Assembly (NCBI GenBank): GCA_034008185.1
Contig: CM067081.1
Location: 5,393,821-5,457,820 of the forward strand
DNA: 64,000 nt
Source of the DNA: Gorsachius magnificus
Taxonomy: Eukaryota; Chordata; Aves; Pelecaniformes; Ardeidae
Reading direction: 5' to 3'
Of this stretch, positions 1 through 10,450 are shown piece after piece. A program made the translations under genes and the position numbers. Each line of letters opens with the position of its first letter. Position 1 is the stretch's first letter. The notes under the pieces are model-generated. The model did no database searches and was not told the origin of the DNA. It saw only the letters and a program-made list of their open reading frames with translations.

Positions 1-754
1 TGGTCCCCACTCCAATTTTAATGTGTCTATTAACCCACTGAGATCAGATCCAGGCTCCACAGAGTCATGCAACAAAGTTGAACACTGAATGTCCCTAAAT
101 CAGCTGTTGTAGCACAACAGATTAGTGCTGCACACTCCAATCCAGCTCAGAGCAAATCTTTCCTATGTGTTCCTTTATATACCATGCTCTTTTAAGGGCA
201 GTGTCATGAAGACACTTTACTCATTCAAGTAATAACAAGCCTGCTGCCATTTCAGTTTAAATTCCAGGCGTCCGCACGTTTATGTTAGAGGACAAGACTG
301 TATTCAGCTACAGGTCACAGTGGTAATCCCTTTTAATACTTTTGATATATGAGGAACCCATCTCCTATCTCCCTTTCTGATCCAGCTTTCAAGAGCAATG
401 TAATGTCAGTATTTCATTCCTGATAATCATTTTCTTAATCACTGGATTTTTCTAAGATGACCTCCGGGGGCTTTGCTTTGTTTTTGTGTTTGCTCAGTCT
501 CCATACAATAGAGCTTGCCACTTAACCGTATTTAGCCAGGCACTTCTCTAGCTCCATTGTCAGTAGGCTTAATGGCACTGACCCATTCTCCTTCTGATGA
601 TAACTCTGGAGTGTATCCAATAAATCTAAAAACTAGCTTCCAAGTCCATTTTTTTTGCCTGTTGAATATACTTTTTTTTCCATCAGGATTCCTCTTGGTT
701 TGCATTTCATACAGTACTTAAGCTCACTGACTACTGGGACTGATGTAAAAAATT
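1..754. other. unassigned non-coding sequence
   Basis: AT-rich sequence with frequent stops in all frames. I see no repeat family, RNA gene or splice-bounded exon here. It ends where the first CR1 fragment begins. Confidence 0.5.
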
Positions 755-1165
755 ATCATAGAATCATAGAATGTTTTGGGTTAGAAGGAACCCCTAGAGG
801 TCATCCAGTCCAACCCCCCTGCAGGAGCAGGGACACCACTAACCACATCAGGTTGCTCAGAGCCCCGTCCAACCTGGTCTTGAATGTTTTCAGGGATGGG
901 GCCTCCACCACCTCTCTGGGCAACCTGTTCCAGTGTTTTACCACCCTCACTGGAAAGAATTTCTTCCTTAGATCCAGTCTAAACCTACCCTGTTTTAGTT
1001 TAAAACCATTACCCCTTGTCCTGCCACAGCTGTCTCTTCTAAAAAGATTGTCCCCATCTTTCCTAAGGGCTCCCTTCAAGTACTGAAAGGCTGCAATCAG
1101 GTCTTCCTGGAGCCTTCTCTTCTCCAGGCTGAACACCCCAACTCTCTCAGCATGAGAAGGAACAT
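755..1165 (-). mobile_element. CR1 LINE, 5'-truncated 3' fragment
   Basis: The plus strand opens with tandem copies of ATCATAGA, which is the reverse complement of the CR1 3' tip, so the element lies on the minus strand. Its body encodes the end of the CR1 ORF2 reverse-transcriptase polyprotein. A minus-strand frame at 801-1175 carries the family phrases [21 protein letters not shown] and WNRLPREVVEAPSL in the expected order. CR1 is the dominant bird LINE and normally inserts as a short 3' fragment without a clear target duplication, as here. The right edge is set where the match to the family phrases fades, so it is uncertain by some tens of bases. The copy lacks the catalytic core and cannot be autonomous. 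The short CR1 tip at 55.7 kb has a nearly identical 3' end and is probably the same subfamily. Confidence 0.93.
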
Positions 1166-1649
1166 TAAACCCCAAGTATCCCTAATAATGTAAGCTTGCT
1201 AAGAAGAATTAACAACTAACTGTGTTACTTTTCAACTATTCACTTTTCAAAGCTTCTATCTATCTTAAAAGTCTGGCAGAAAAAAAATCTCAAACAATGC
1301 CAGGCAGAGTTCAACCCATAATAACACAATTCACAACTTGGAGCCAAAGGAGGCTTGCATAAGCCAGAATGAAAGCCTGATGGAAGTTTTCAAATCCTGC
1401 CCCTTGGGCACATCACTCCTGGCCTGAGCCAGTATGAGGCTGAGATTTGGTGCCAAAACTGTCTCCAGCGCTTTAATACCTCAGTTATTTGTTTGGCTGT
1501 GGACAAGTGGGCGAGCAAGGGTGATGTCCAACTTCAACCTGGTTCAGCGAGTGGGATACGTGGGTGAAATGACCTTCTCAGCTTGTGGGAAATACAATCC
1601 ATAGATGTGCAGAGTGCTGTGAGTATAAGCAAGGCTGTCGCAGGTGTGT
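1166..1649. other. spacer between two CR1 fragments
   Basis: Unique-looking sequence between two CR1 copies of different subfamilies. It has no open frame of note and no recognised repeat. Confidence 0.5.
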
Positions 1650-2665
1650 TCATAGAATCATAGAATCGTCTAGGTTGGAAAAGCCCTTCAAGATCATCAA
1701 GTCCAAACGTTAACCTAACACTGCCAGCCCACCACTAAACCCTGGCCCTAAGCACCTCATCTCTCCTTCTTTTAAATACCTCCAGGGATGGGGACTCGAC
1801 CACCTCCCTGGGCAGCCCATTCCAGAGCCTGACAACCCTTTCTGTGAAGGAATTTTTCCTAATGTCTAGCCTAAACCTGCCCTGGCACAACTTCAGACCA
1901 TTTCGCCTCGTCCTATAATCCATTACCAGGGAGAAGAGGCCGACCCCCACCTCACTACCCCCTCCTGTCAGGCAGCTGTAGAGGGCAATAAGGTCACCCC
2001 TCAGCCTCCTCTTCTCCAGGCTGAACACCCCCAGTTCCCTCAGCCACAACTCGTAAGCCTTGTGCTCCAGACCCCTCACCAGCTTGGCTGCTCTCCTCTG
2101 GACATGTTCCAGCAATGCAACATCTTTCTTGTAGTGAGGGGCCCAAAACTGAACACAGTATTCAAGCTGCGGCCTCACCAGTGCCCAGGACAGGGGGACG
2201 ATCACTGCCCTACTCCTGCTGGCCACACTATTCCTGATGCAAGCCAGGATGCCATTGGCCTTCTTGGCCACCTGGGCACACTGCTGGCTCATATTCAGCC
2301 GGCTGTCAGCCAGTACCCCCAGGTCTTTTTCTGCCAGGCAGCTTTCCAGCCACTCTTCCCCAAGCCTGTAGCACTGTGTGGGGTTGTTGTGACCCAAGTG
2401 CAGGACCTGGCACTTGGCCTTGTTGAACCTCATACAGCTGGCCTCGGCCCATGGATCCAGCCTGTCCAGGTCCCTCTGCAGAGCCCTCCTCCCCTCCAGC
2501 AGATCAACACTACCACCCAGTTTGGTGTCATCTGCAAATGTACTGAGGGCACACTCAATCCCCTTGTCTGGGTCATTGACAGAGATATTAAACAAGACTG
2601 GCCCCAAACTGAGCCCTGGGGGACACTGCTTGTGACCGGGTGTTACATCTCCCTGCTGCAGGTAG
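1650..2665 (-). mobile_element. CR1 LINE, about 1 kb 3' fragment, well preserved
   Basis: A minus-strand CR1 copy. Its 3' tip, seen on the plus strand as CATAGAATCATAGAATCG, is followed by the 3' UTR and then the C-terminal half of ORF2. The coding part is uninterrupted (see the separate entry). Insertion began at the 3' end by target-primed reverse transcription and stopped within the reverse-transcriptase domain, the usual 5' truncation for CR1. The right edge is placed just beyond the last recognisable reverse-transcriptase phrase. A close relative of the same subfamily lies in opposite orientation at 53.7-54.4 kb, and the two share the 3' UTR almost base for base. The intact frame and limited CpG decay point to a younger insertion than the other CR1 pieces here. 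Confidence 0.95.
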
Positions 2666-2670
2666 ACCAA
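1735..2670 (-). pseudogene. CR1 ORF2 C-terminal part: partial reverse transcriptase
   Basis: A 311-codon frame on the minus strand. Near residues 18-29 it has a degraded version of the motif B region, with the family's [10 protein letters not shown] changed to [10 protein letters not shown] after a damaged PQG turn. The catalytic FADDTKLGG box is at residues 45-53. Thumb and C-terminal phrases follow: [64 protein letters not shown]. It ends at what looks like the native ORF2 stop. A full CR1 ORF2 is roughly 900-1000 residues with an N-terminal endonuclease; that domain and the fingers and first palm motifs are absent here, so this is a dead fragment. The nominal start codon comes from truncated sequence or the flank and has no biological meaning. 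Everything is seen directly except the family assignment, which rests on recalled CR1 protein features. Confidence 0.92.
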
Positions 2671-4394
2671 CAGCTAGGAAGAAAGCAAGTTTTGGATGGC
2701 TGGAGGTAATGCAGGAAGGGTTTGATGGTCACTCAGTGACATGAACACCGTGAGGGAGAGAGGACCCCTCAGTTCCAGTTTCTGTTCTGTTTTTATGAGT
2801 CACTTTGATGTATTTCTGGCTGTACTATATGTGTAAAATGGAGTTACTACTGTGGGTAGGGAAAAGTGCTGAAAAAGCTAGAAAAATCTCAGATTCGGTG
2901 CAGTTTCTCAAGGCAGGTTTCCCCGTGCCACTCTCCTTTGAGCAGCACAAACAGCTTGTCATTTGTTTTGATTTCTGGATGGCTCAAAGGGTTGTCAGTA
3001 CTAACATTCAGTGTAAGGCAGGTATTAGGTGCCTGAATCTTTTCTGGATGTAATCCTCTAGGCTTCACCTCTGATCATCCAACATATTATAACATACTGA
3101 AAGAGAGATTGAGTGAATTTCCCAGTGTCTAACAAGGATGTCGCTGAAGGAAGAGATTTAGGTGTTGCTGTCAGTCATTTCCATGAACAGATTACCGAGC
3201 TCTACCCATTCCTGAAGTTGAAAACAACACAGTAGCCACCTGTGTGGTATGCAAAAAGGGCAAATGGAAAAACCAGAAAAAAACCCCAAACCTAATTTCA
3301 AAACAAAAAATTATAATACAAATATGCCTACTATGCTACAAAATAGGAATTATTTGATGCATTCTCTTGCATCTGTAAATATGGATAAAAGATTAAGAAA
3401 GTATTGTAAATATAAGAAATAGATTAATATATTCTAATGAATCTCCTTGGTTTGTGGGTACTTTGGATCTAAACATAGACTGATGGCTTTTTTATGATTC
3501 CAAAATGTTCACAGTGGAGATTTTTTCCCTGTTCATAGCATTCAAAATATTAATCAGGAATGCTTGACTCCATCCTCCAAAGGTAGAAACAGAGGAGGAA
3601 TTTAATACATTTCATTGGCTCATGGAACTTATTATTCTTTGTCAACAATTTTAAACTGATTGCTAGAGAAGGCTGAATAATATTTCTGTACTGGGGTCCT
3701 GTGAAACAGGGTGACAGCATTAAAACTAACTATGCTGAAACCGAAGGTCAGTCAAACCCTGTTGCCGATGAAAGGCTTGTGCAAAGACCAAGAATAAAGC
3801 ATTAGCCAAATAAATAACAAATGTATCTTATCAGATACACCAATTTTTGAAAGCATTTTCACCTCCATAATCACAGCTTTTCTATTCTTCATCTTTCTTT
3901 TTGTGCTTTTCTTCTTCTCTTCATTAAACTCTCTCCCTTTTTTGTCCTTTCACATCTCTTTATTATAATAACTCCTAGTTTCCCATCTTGGGCTTTACCT
4001 TTATCTCATACAATGATCAAAAATTTCATAATGAATGATTACATGAGAAAGTCTTAGACTTTAGCACAGCATCCCAAAGAAAAAAAAAAATGTGAGAAAT
4101 ATGCATACCCCAAAGACATGGGTTTAGGCTGTTGGTTCAGTAAAATAAACACTGAGTCAGTGGCTCTGTGCATTTGGGAAGCTTTTCTTCCCAACTAAAG
4201 AATATACTACAGATATTTAAAAAAACCCCCATCCCTTAGATTCTGCCAAATCTGAATGTGCCATAAACATACGAAGCAGAATGGAATCAGCCCTCAGGAA
4301 GGATGTTTAACACCTCTGTTCTTCATATCATCTTGCCTCTCCTTGATTCAGGCAAACTGCAAAAAGCTCACTGCCAACCTTACAGGACTCTTAT
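2666..4394. other. unassigned non-coding sequence
   Basis: AT-rich DNA with short A runs, for example near 4079-4090, and a T/C-rich patch around 3890-3960. No repeat family or exon is recognised. Confidence 0.45.
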
Positions 4395-4590
4395 GCATCT
4401 GCGTTTAACCAAGCATTTTGCAGAAATTATCTTCACAGCAGCTGGGTGCTGTAGGCACACAACCACTCCTTGTTTTACAACTGGGAAACTGAGTCATGGT
4501 GAAACTGAATGGCTTGGCCAGAAGTCACTCAGAGAAAACAGTGGCAGAGCCAAATGTAAACCTGATGGTCTCAACTCTGCCTCTATCATG
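4395..4590 (-). mobile_element. MIR-like SINE relic (ancient tRNA-core SINE)
   Basis: The plus strand carries the reverse complement of MIR landmarks in the right order and spacing. First comes a stretch like the MIR 3' half (AGCATTTTGCA...TTATCTTCACAG), then TTTTACAACTGGGAAACTGAG near 4473-4493, then TGGCTTGGCCAGAAGTCACTCAG near 4510-4532, then CAGTGGCAGAGCCAAAT near 4540-4556. These match the MIR phrases read from a minus-strand element: paying out to a 'fraction of cells' is not relevant here, and the family identity rests on the core and the conserved box only. MIR-type elements were active in early amniotes, so surviving bird copies are old and scattered. Divergence is high and the ends are approximate. 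A chance match is unlikely because three separate phrases are collinear. Confidence 0.68.
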
Positions 4591-6256
4591 AATCAATTGA
4601 TTGCATTTTTTCTCTCTCTGTCATTCTACAAGGACACTCTAAACATGTTGAATTATGTTTTGACACTTTTGAAACATGACTTTTTTTACTAAGTTCTTAT
4701 ATATTCCATTTGTACCATCTGCAGAAATTCTCAAAGCTGCAGTTTAACTTGGCTTTTGTGTATTGCGATGAAATAGAGAAGATTTAATGAAACTCATATT
4801 CTGCCTCATTCATGGTGAAGAATGAATCTTACTTTACACTACAACAATTAATATTGATTATATTACTTGAAAATGTAAGAGAGCACATATATATATTTTC
4901 TGTGAATCAGTGTTCTAGCAAGGACTTTTATTTATTATAGCTGCTGAATATGATCAAAGAAGTGAATCTTTAAAGTAAATAGTTCAAAGTATGAAATTTA
5001 ATATCAAGATTCATTCTTCCTAGAGGAACAGCACTTCTATCTATGTGGCAAAGAGTCAAGAGAAAACCTTTGGTAAGAATAGCTCACACTCAAGGGGACG
5101 GTTTGGAACATGGCATGGAGAATTAAATTCTTTGCTAATTGTGTGAGTCTGGGGAAATGATACAGAATCTCCCTTCTCAGTTAGCCAAATGCCAGTAATG
5201 TCTCGCAGTACCTCTTTACTTCAGAGGGAGGCAGTGGCAATTTGCTCAATAAATTGGAGCTAAAGGTATAGACATGTTGCATACCCATTCTCACACTGGG
5301 GAGTGCGAGCCAAGTTATCAGGAAAAGGAGGGGAATCAGACACATTGTGAGGGATCCACTGGAACAGGATTAATGAGGTAACCTGGACAGAGACAAAGCT
5401 GAATTTTCAGGAAGATGGCAGACAGTGCACAAGCAGGAGGGGAGGGTCCTATGGGTGTCAGAAGGTGATGATGTGGGTCAGTCTCATACCATTCTCCATC
5501 TCAGCATATATGTTGAACGGCACCAGCTCAGCTCATTTGGTGCAGCCACAAATTTTATATGTTACTTTTCCTCTCCCTAAAGTTTCTGTGCTTTTTCTCC
5601 CCTCCCTATCACTCCATCTCCTTGACCTTATCATTATGCCATATGCACTGTGAACTGTGCATTTAAAAGGAAGCAGAATCAGCCGTGGGGCTGGAATCAG
5701 GTGCATGATCCCCTGAAAGAAGTTCTGAGTCCTTCAGAAGTCAGTGAAGTAAGATACTGCTTGCAGGGATTTTGTGACATAGGTGTACATACAATGAGGT
5801 TGCTTGTTTTCTTTTCTTTTTTTTTTTTTTTTACTAGCTATATGTTGGTTGTGTCAATAATCTACACCCAACTCATAACAGCATAATGACTGTATCTCAG
5901 ACTGCCAGCAGTATTTGAGATCCTGTGACTAAATTTCACAGTGCTTTCATACCATACATTTATAAAATACAGACCAGCAAACAATTTAATTGTGCTCCAA
6001 GGAAGCCATGCTAGATGGTGTGCCAATCTACAAAAGATTAAACCTCATAGTCAATCACCATCTTTTTCCCCCCCTTTTTTTTTCTGGTTAGAAGAAGAAC
6101 CAGCTTGGTGAAATTAATAAGGTACTCATACAACGTGGTCTTTCTAAGCATCTGAGTGCCCTTTTAGATTAATGAAGCAAGTCACTGCCTACGTCAAAGC
6201 ATATTGGGATTGGTGTAATCCATGACAGGACTTTATTCTCCTTTGGGAACACCATA
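4591..6256. other. unassigned non-coding sequence with homopolymer tracts
   Basis: Contains a run of 16 T at 5817-5832 and a T/C/T homopolymer cluster near 6063-6083. No gene or repeat family is recognised. Confidence 0.45.
6252..6256. repeat. left copy of a probable 5-bp target-site duplication (CCATA)
   Basis: The five bases before the LTR at 6257 are CCATA; those after its end (6835-6839) are CCATG. One mismatch in five is consistent with an aged 5-bp duplication but could occur by chance. Confidence 0.5.
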
Positions 6257-6834
6257 TGTGCCAGTTTTGGCTGGGATAGAGTTAATTTTCTTCACAGTAG
6301 CTGGTATGGGGCTGTGTTGTGGATTTGTGGTGGAAACAGGGATGTTTTCATTACTGCTGAGCAGCGCTCAGTCAAGACCTTTGCTGCTTCTCACCCCACC
6401 CCATCAGCGAGCAGGCTGGGGGTGCACAAGAAGCTGGGAGGGGAAACAGCTGGGACAGCTGACCCCAACTCGCCAGAGGGCTATTCCAGACCACATGATG
6501 TCATGCTCAGCATATAAAGCTGGGGGAAGAAGAAGAAAGGGAAGGACGTTCGGAGTGATGGTGTTTGTCTTCCCAAGTCACTGTTACGCGTGATGGAGCC
6601 CTGCTTTCCTGGAGATGGCTGAACACCCACCTACCTGCCAATGGAAAGGAGGGAATGAATTCCTTGCTCTGCTTTGTTTATGTGTGTGGCTTTTGCTTTC
6701 CCTATTGAACTGTCTTTACCTCAACTCACAAGTTTTCTCATTTTTACTCTTCTGATTTTCTCCCCTGTCCCACCAGGGGGGAGTGAGCAAGTGGCTGTGC
6801 AGGGCTGAGTTGCCATATGGGCTAAACCACAACA
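6257..6834 (+). mobile_element. solo LTR of an avian endogenous retrovirus
   Basis: A 578-bp element starting TGTGCCAGTTTTGGCTGG and ending AAACCACAACA, the TG...CA ends of an LTR. In sense order on the plus strand come a U3 region, a TATA box (ATATAAAG, about 6512-6519), an R/U5 region with a weak polyadenylation-like ATTGAA near 6702, and the conserved U5 end with CCCACCAGGGGGGAGTGAG. Both ends and much of U3 match, in reverse complement, the LTR at 45612-46212, which independently defines both boundaries. No gag, pol or env remnant adjoins either side, so it is a solo LTR left by recombination between two LTRs. I recognise it as a widespread bird ERV LTR, possibly ERVL-like given the 5-bp duplication, but cannot assign the subfamily name without a library search. 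Confidence 0.9.
6513..6519 (+). promoter_or_regulatory. TATA box of the solo LTR
   Basis: TATAAAG follows CTCAGCA and precedes a GGGGGAAGAAG purine block, the same arrangement as in the related LTR on the opposite strand near 45952-45962. It marks the old retroviral promoter. Whether it is active is unknown. Confidence 0.65.
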
Positions 6835-9800
6835 CCATGTTTTTGGCAGACCCAAGTTGATGGAGCTGACCCTACCAAACAAAGGAGTTCAGATACCATC
6901 CAGTAGAGATCAGTAGTGGTTAGACACCTGTCGATCAAGAGAATCACCTTTCTGCAGACAGCAGCAGACAACATTTGCCAAGGGCCAAATCCAGACTGCT
7001 GAAACTCCAGCACGAGTTTCATGAAACCATCTCATTCCTCTGTAAATCAAGTAGGAGAGGGCTAGGAGACAGGTTAAAAAGAAGGGGAGACAGCATTCCT
7101 CCCAACAACTCAGATTTCATAGATCAGAGCCAAAAGAAGCAGGAGGTTTCTGGCTATGCTGCATTTAGATCAAAGACTGTGTTATAGCTTATATGATTAA
7201 TGGAAGATGAACAGCATTCCAAAGATTAACAAATTTAATTCCTGAGAGTGTAGCAGTTATCTGTGTGGGCAGACTGACCCCTAATCTCTGATTTGGTGCT
7301 GGACCGTGCCACTCTCATGTTTCCTCTCTCCCCCCCTCCACCGCCACCTTCATGACGACAACTGAAAGATGACATTGAGTAGATGGGTTCAGCACAGGAA
7401 GATAAAAACAATGTGAAAGGATGAAGATTGGGAGCTTATCAGCCAAACAGGACACAGGATATAAAAAGTAATCAACTTAAAGCTCTTATCAAAATGTCTC
7501 CTGGGAACAGTTTTTCTTTTTTTTTTTTTTTTTAAAAAAAAAAAAGTGTCATTGCTCAGGAAAAAATTATAGGATTATTTTAAAGCAATTTCATCTGATA
7601 TACTCGGGGGGGTGGGGTGTATGTGTTTCCTGAAGAATGCCCATGCTTTGTAATTTGAGGTGTTTTAAACTGAGGGAATCAAGTTATTGTGTACAAAAGG
7701 AGTCTATTAAAGAGGAACCCAGACATGACATTTTCTGTCTTATTTAAAAAGTGAATGGGAAATCACTGAAAAGGAATGCACACGCTGCAATATGTTAAGA
7801 ATGTAAACAATTAACAAAATATTTAGACAAATTACATATAATTATGTGCTAAAACAAAATAGCTGCCTGTAATATCCTCCCTACCAGGATTCTATAAAGC
7901 TTCATTTGCAGAAGTGCTTCTTTGAAAAGGTTTTGAAATCTTACAGAGAATCCTGTAATCTGATTACAGCAAACAACTCTTGAAGTGGAATATTTTTGGA
8001 TTTCTGTTGTTGTTGGATTCGGCTTTCAGGATTAATCATTTTCAGTTTACATGCCCACTCTAGTAGGCATCCAACCTTTTCTCCACTGCTAAGAACCTAC
8101 ATTTCCTAATCTATAGAATATCATCCCACTCATGTAAACAGTCATCTGCTCATCAGGGAAAAAAAATGTTAAATGATGTTATTTCATGTGTTTTTTCCAA
8201 CTATCCAAGGGAAATAAAGACTTTGCATAAGTTTTTGGGTTTGGTTTTGGGTTTTTTTAAATGGAAAAAACTCCTGGGTGTATGAGTGTGAGTTTTATGT
8301 TGGAGGCAAAATACTTGTTAAGCAGAGAGATAATATGAGAGCCCTAAAAGAGTAATAATAAGAAAACACAGTAGAGAAATGCTGTCACAGACAAAATGCT
8401 GCAATAAACCCAGAGAGATACTTTCAACAGTGAGACTTTGATTCCATCCTGATTTCATCATGGCATTTGGCATAGCTTGTTTGGGGATAGGTTGAAGTCA
8501 AATTAGCCTTTATGCCACATTTGTACTCCAGCAATTCATTTGATTGCCAGCATAAATTAGCGCAGCCTTAGGGCTGCTCCAGTTTATATGTAGCTTCCTA
8601 TGCCCAGATTCAAGACTATGTTGTGGTTTAGGTCCTGTGCTGGCCAAAAGACCACTGTGCATTGGAAATCCACCAACATAAGAAAGTATGTTATGGTTTT
8701 AGCAGTATTTAAATGAACTCCTTAGGCCAGTGAGGTTTCGTAGCTGCATACCACAAGACAATCTTATTAGGGAAGGACAGATCTGCAGCTGCTCCTTCAG
8801 CTCTTCCAGAAGTGGAGAATTCCATTTCTTTAGCCACAAAAGGGATTTGCACAACAGATACCACAGCTCTGCCTGGTGCTTATGCCTTGGCTTTCACATG
8901 CACACAATGAGAGGTTCAGTCAGGCTTGAATTCTGCAGTAGGTGTGTCCTTAATATTCAATTGCTTATGAATATTTAAAGGTAATAAACGTCAAATTAGA
9001 TGTTTAACGATCTTGTTTACACTTAAAAGACCTTGAGAAGGATCAGGAAGCAGCCAAGCTATCTAAACTGGGCAGTTACTGAGCTCAGAGGAACTTCTCC
9101 CAAGCTTCTGTTGCTGTGGAGCAGGTACCCTGCGATAACAACGGTGGATGAATTAAAAGAGACAGGCACACTGATGTAGGGTGTGCCTGCACTTACAGGT
9201 AACAAAAACATCTGAGCTTTGGGCTATCCCAACAGGACTAGTCTAGATGGACCCTGAAGTAATGATGCAACAACTGGCTAACACCCTCTGTGGTTCCTTT
9301 TCTTACTTATTTTTTGTAGTAGCTCTGGGGTTTGTTTATGACTACTTGAGACATTGAAATATATGCAGTACATTTTAAGTAATTTTAAGTAAATTCACCC
9401 GCTTGAACTACCCATTCCTATGATGCTTCGTCAGGATCTACTTGGGACTAGTCTGCAGAGCATAGCTGTGGAGAAGAAATCCTCCCACCTCTACTGCAAG
9501 GTGGAATTTTCTGCACAGAATCACACAACAACACAAACAACTAAGAGAAGGTATTTTTTTTGCAAAACATCTAGCAGCTGCCTTGTTATACTCTATTTTT
9601 TTTTAAGAACATGAGAGTTCAGGCCTCATTACCGCAAACTGTGGAAACAATATCCATAATCTCAACTATTCAGGAACAGGGAAAAAAAAGTTAATTATGT
9701 ACAATTACAGTTGCCTTCACCTTGGTGTTCTTTAATGAACTACAAGAGTTTAATTCTGTACACATGACTTTTACAGAGGTGAACAGACTTGAGACAAACC

Positions 9801-10334
9801 TAAGAGTGACCTGTGAGCCTCCAGAGTGAGAGGTGGTACAGGGGAGAGCAAAGGTGGCAGCTGAAATCTTGGTGAGGGAACACTTTGTTTCTCAGCCTCT
9901 TCACATTTGGTCCCTTCTCCACTCAGCTCCGTTTTGGCTTAAATCATTATTTTCTTACATTCACTTGAAAACAGGCCAAGCTTTTTAAATTGTGCCAGAG
10001 AAATATTCTTTTCATTTTTTGTTCTTTCTTATGGCTTTGGATTTTTAGGTTTGAATGAAGTCAAGAAAATATGAACAAGCATTCAACTCGAAACCACTCA
10101 TCCTATTCACACACCCCAGTGTGGCATTTGCCTCTGGACTAATCGAGTTAGTCCTGCTTTGCCAATCAAAGCTGAAGGCAAACAAAAGTCTCACTTCATT
10201 TAACTGAACCCCACTTATGCTGTCCAACAAGAATTTAGATACCTCATTTTTAATAATATTTTTCCTGTATTGAAACTACCTAAAAGTTCATGTGCGGGTG
10301 GGGATCCAGAATCCTAGGCTTTTCCCAAACACAC
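6835..10334. other. unassigned non-coding sequence
   Basis: AT-rich DNA with a T-run followed directly by an A-run at 7511-7545 and a G/T-rich low-complexity stretch near 8228-8260. Open frames here are short and have no recognisable domain. No repeat family is identified. Confidence 0.45.
7511..7545. repeat. T-tract followed by A-tract (perfect-arm low-complexity palindrome)
   Basis: About 23 bases of T, broken once by C, followed directly by 12 A. Such T/A abutting tracts are low complexity and prone to slippage; the run could fold back on itself. Confidence 0.85.
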
Positions 10335-10343
10335 AATAAAAGG
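10335..10343 (+). promoter_or_regulatory. TATA-like box upstream of an exon-like segment
   Basis: AATAAAAGG lies about 40 bases before the exon-like block at 10376-10450, roughly where a TATA variant would sit for a start near 10365. Sequence match only; AT-rich background makes such motifs common. Confidence 0.2.
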
Positions 10344-10375
10344 ACAGTTTCAAAATTCAAGAGCTTGTTTTACAG

Positions 10376-10450
10376 GTGACATCTCTGGACGACAGCAGTG
10401 CTGAACTTTCTGGACTTCTCTCTGTTGAGACTTTGCTGGCAGAACAGGCT
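10376..10450 (+). other. exon-like segment with strong splice donor (unproven)
   Basis: A 75-bp block flanked by TTGTTTTACAG on the left and GTAAGTAT on the right, the latter close to the ideal 5' splice site. It is richer in GC than its surroundings and is open for 25 codons in the frame starting at its first base (reading VTSLDDSSAELSGLLS and onward). The left side can be read as a 3' splice acceptor, or the block can be a first exon driven by the TATA-like box upstream. I do not recognise the peptide and see no partner exon. Chance pairs of splice-like sites are expected in 64 kb, so this is a lead, not a gene call. Confidence 0.22.

Noticed and set aside
655..1086. Plus-strand 143-codon open frame
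   Set aside because: It runs antisense through the CR1 fragment at 755-1165, and its residues have no recognisable domain.
2062..2709. Plus-strand 215-codon open frame
   Set aside because: Antisense shadow of the CR1 reverse-transcriptase frame at 1735-2670. GC-rich coding sequence commonly leaves such shadows.
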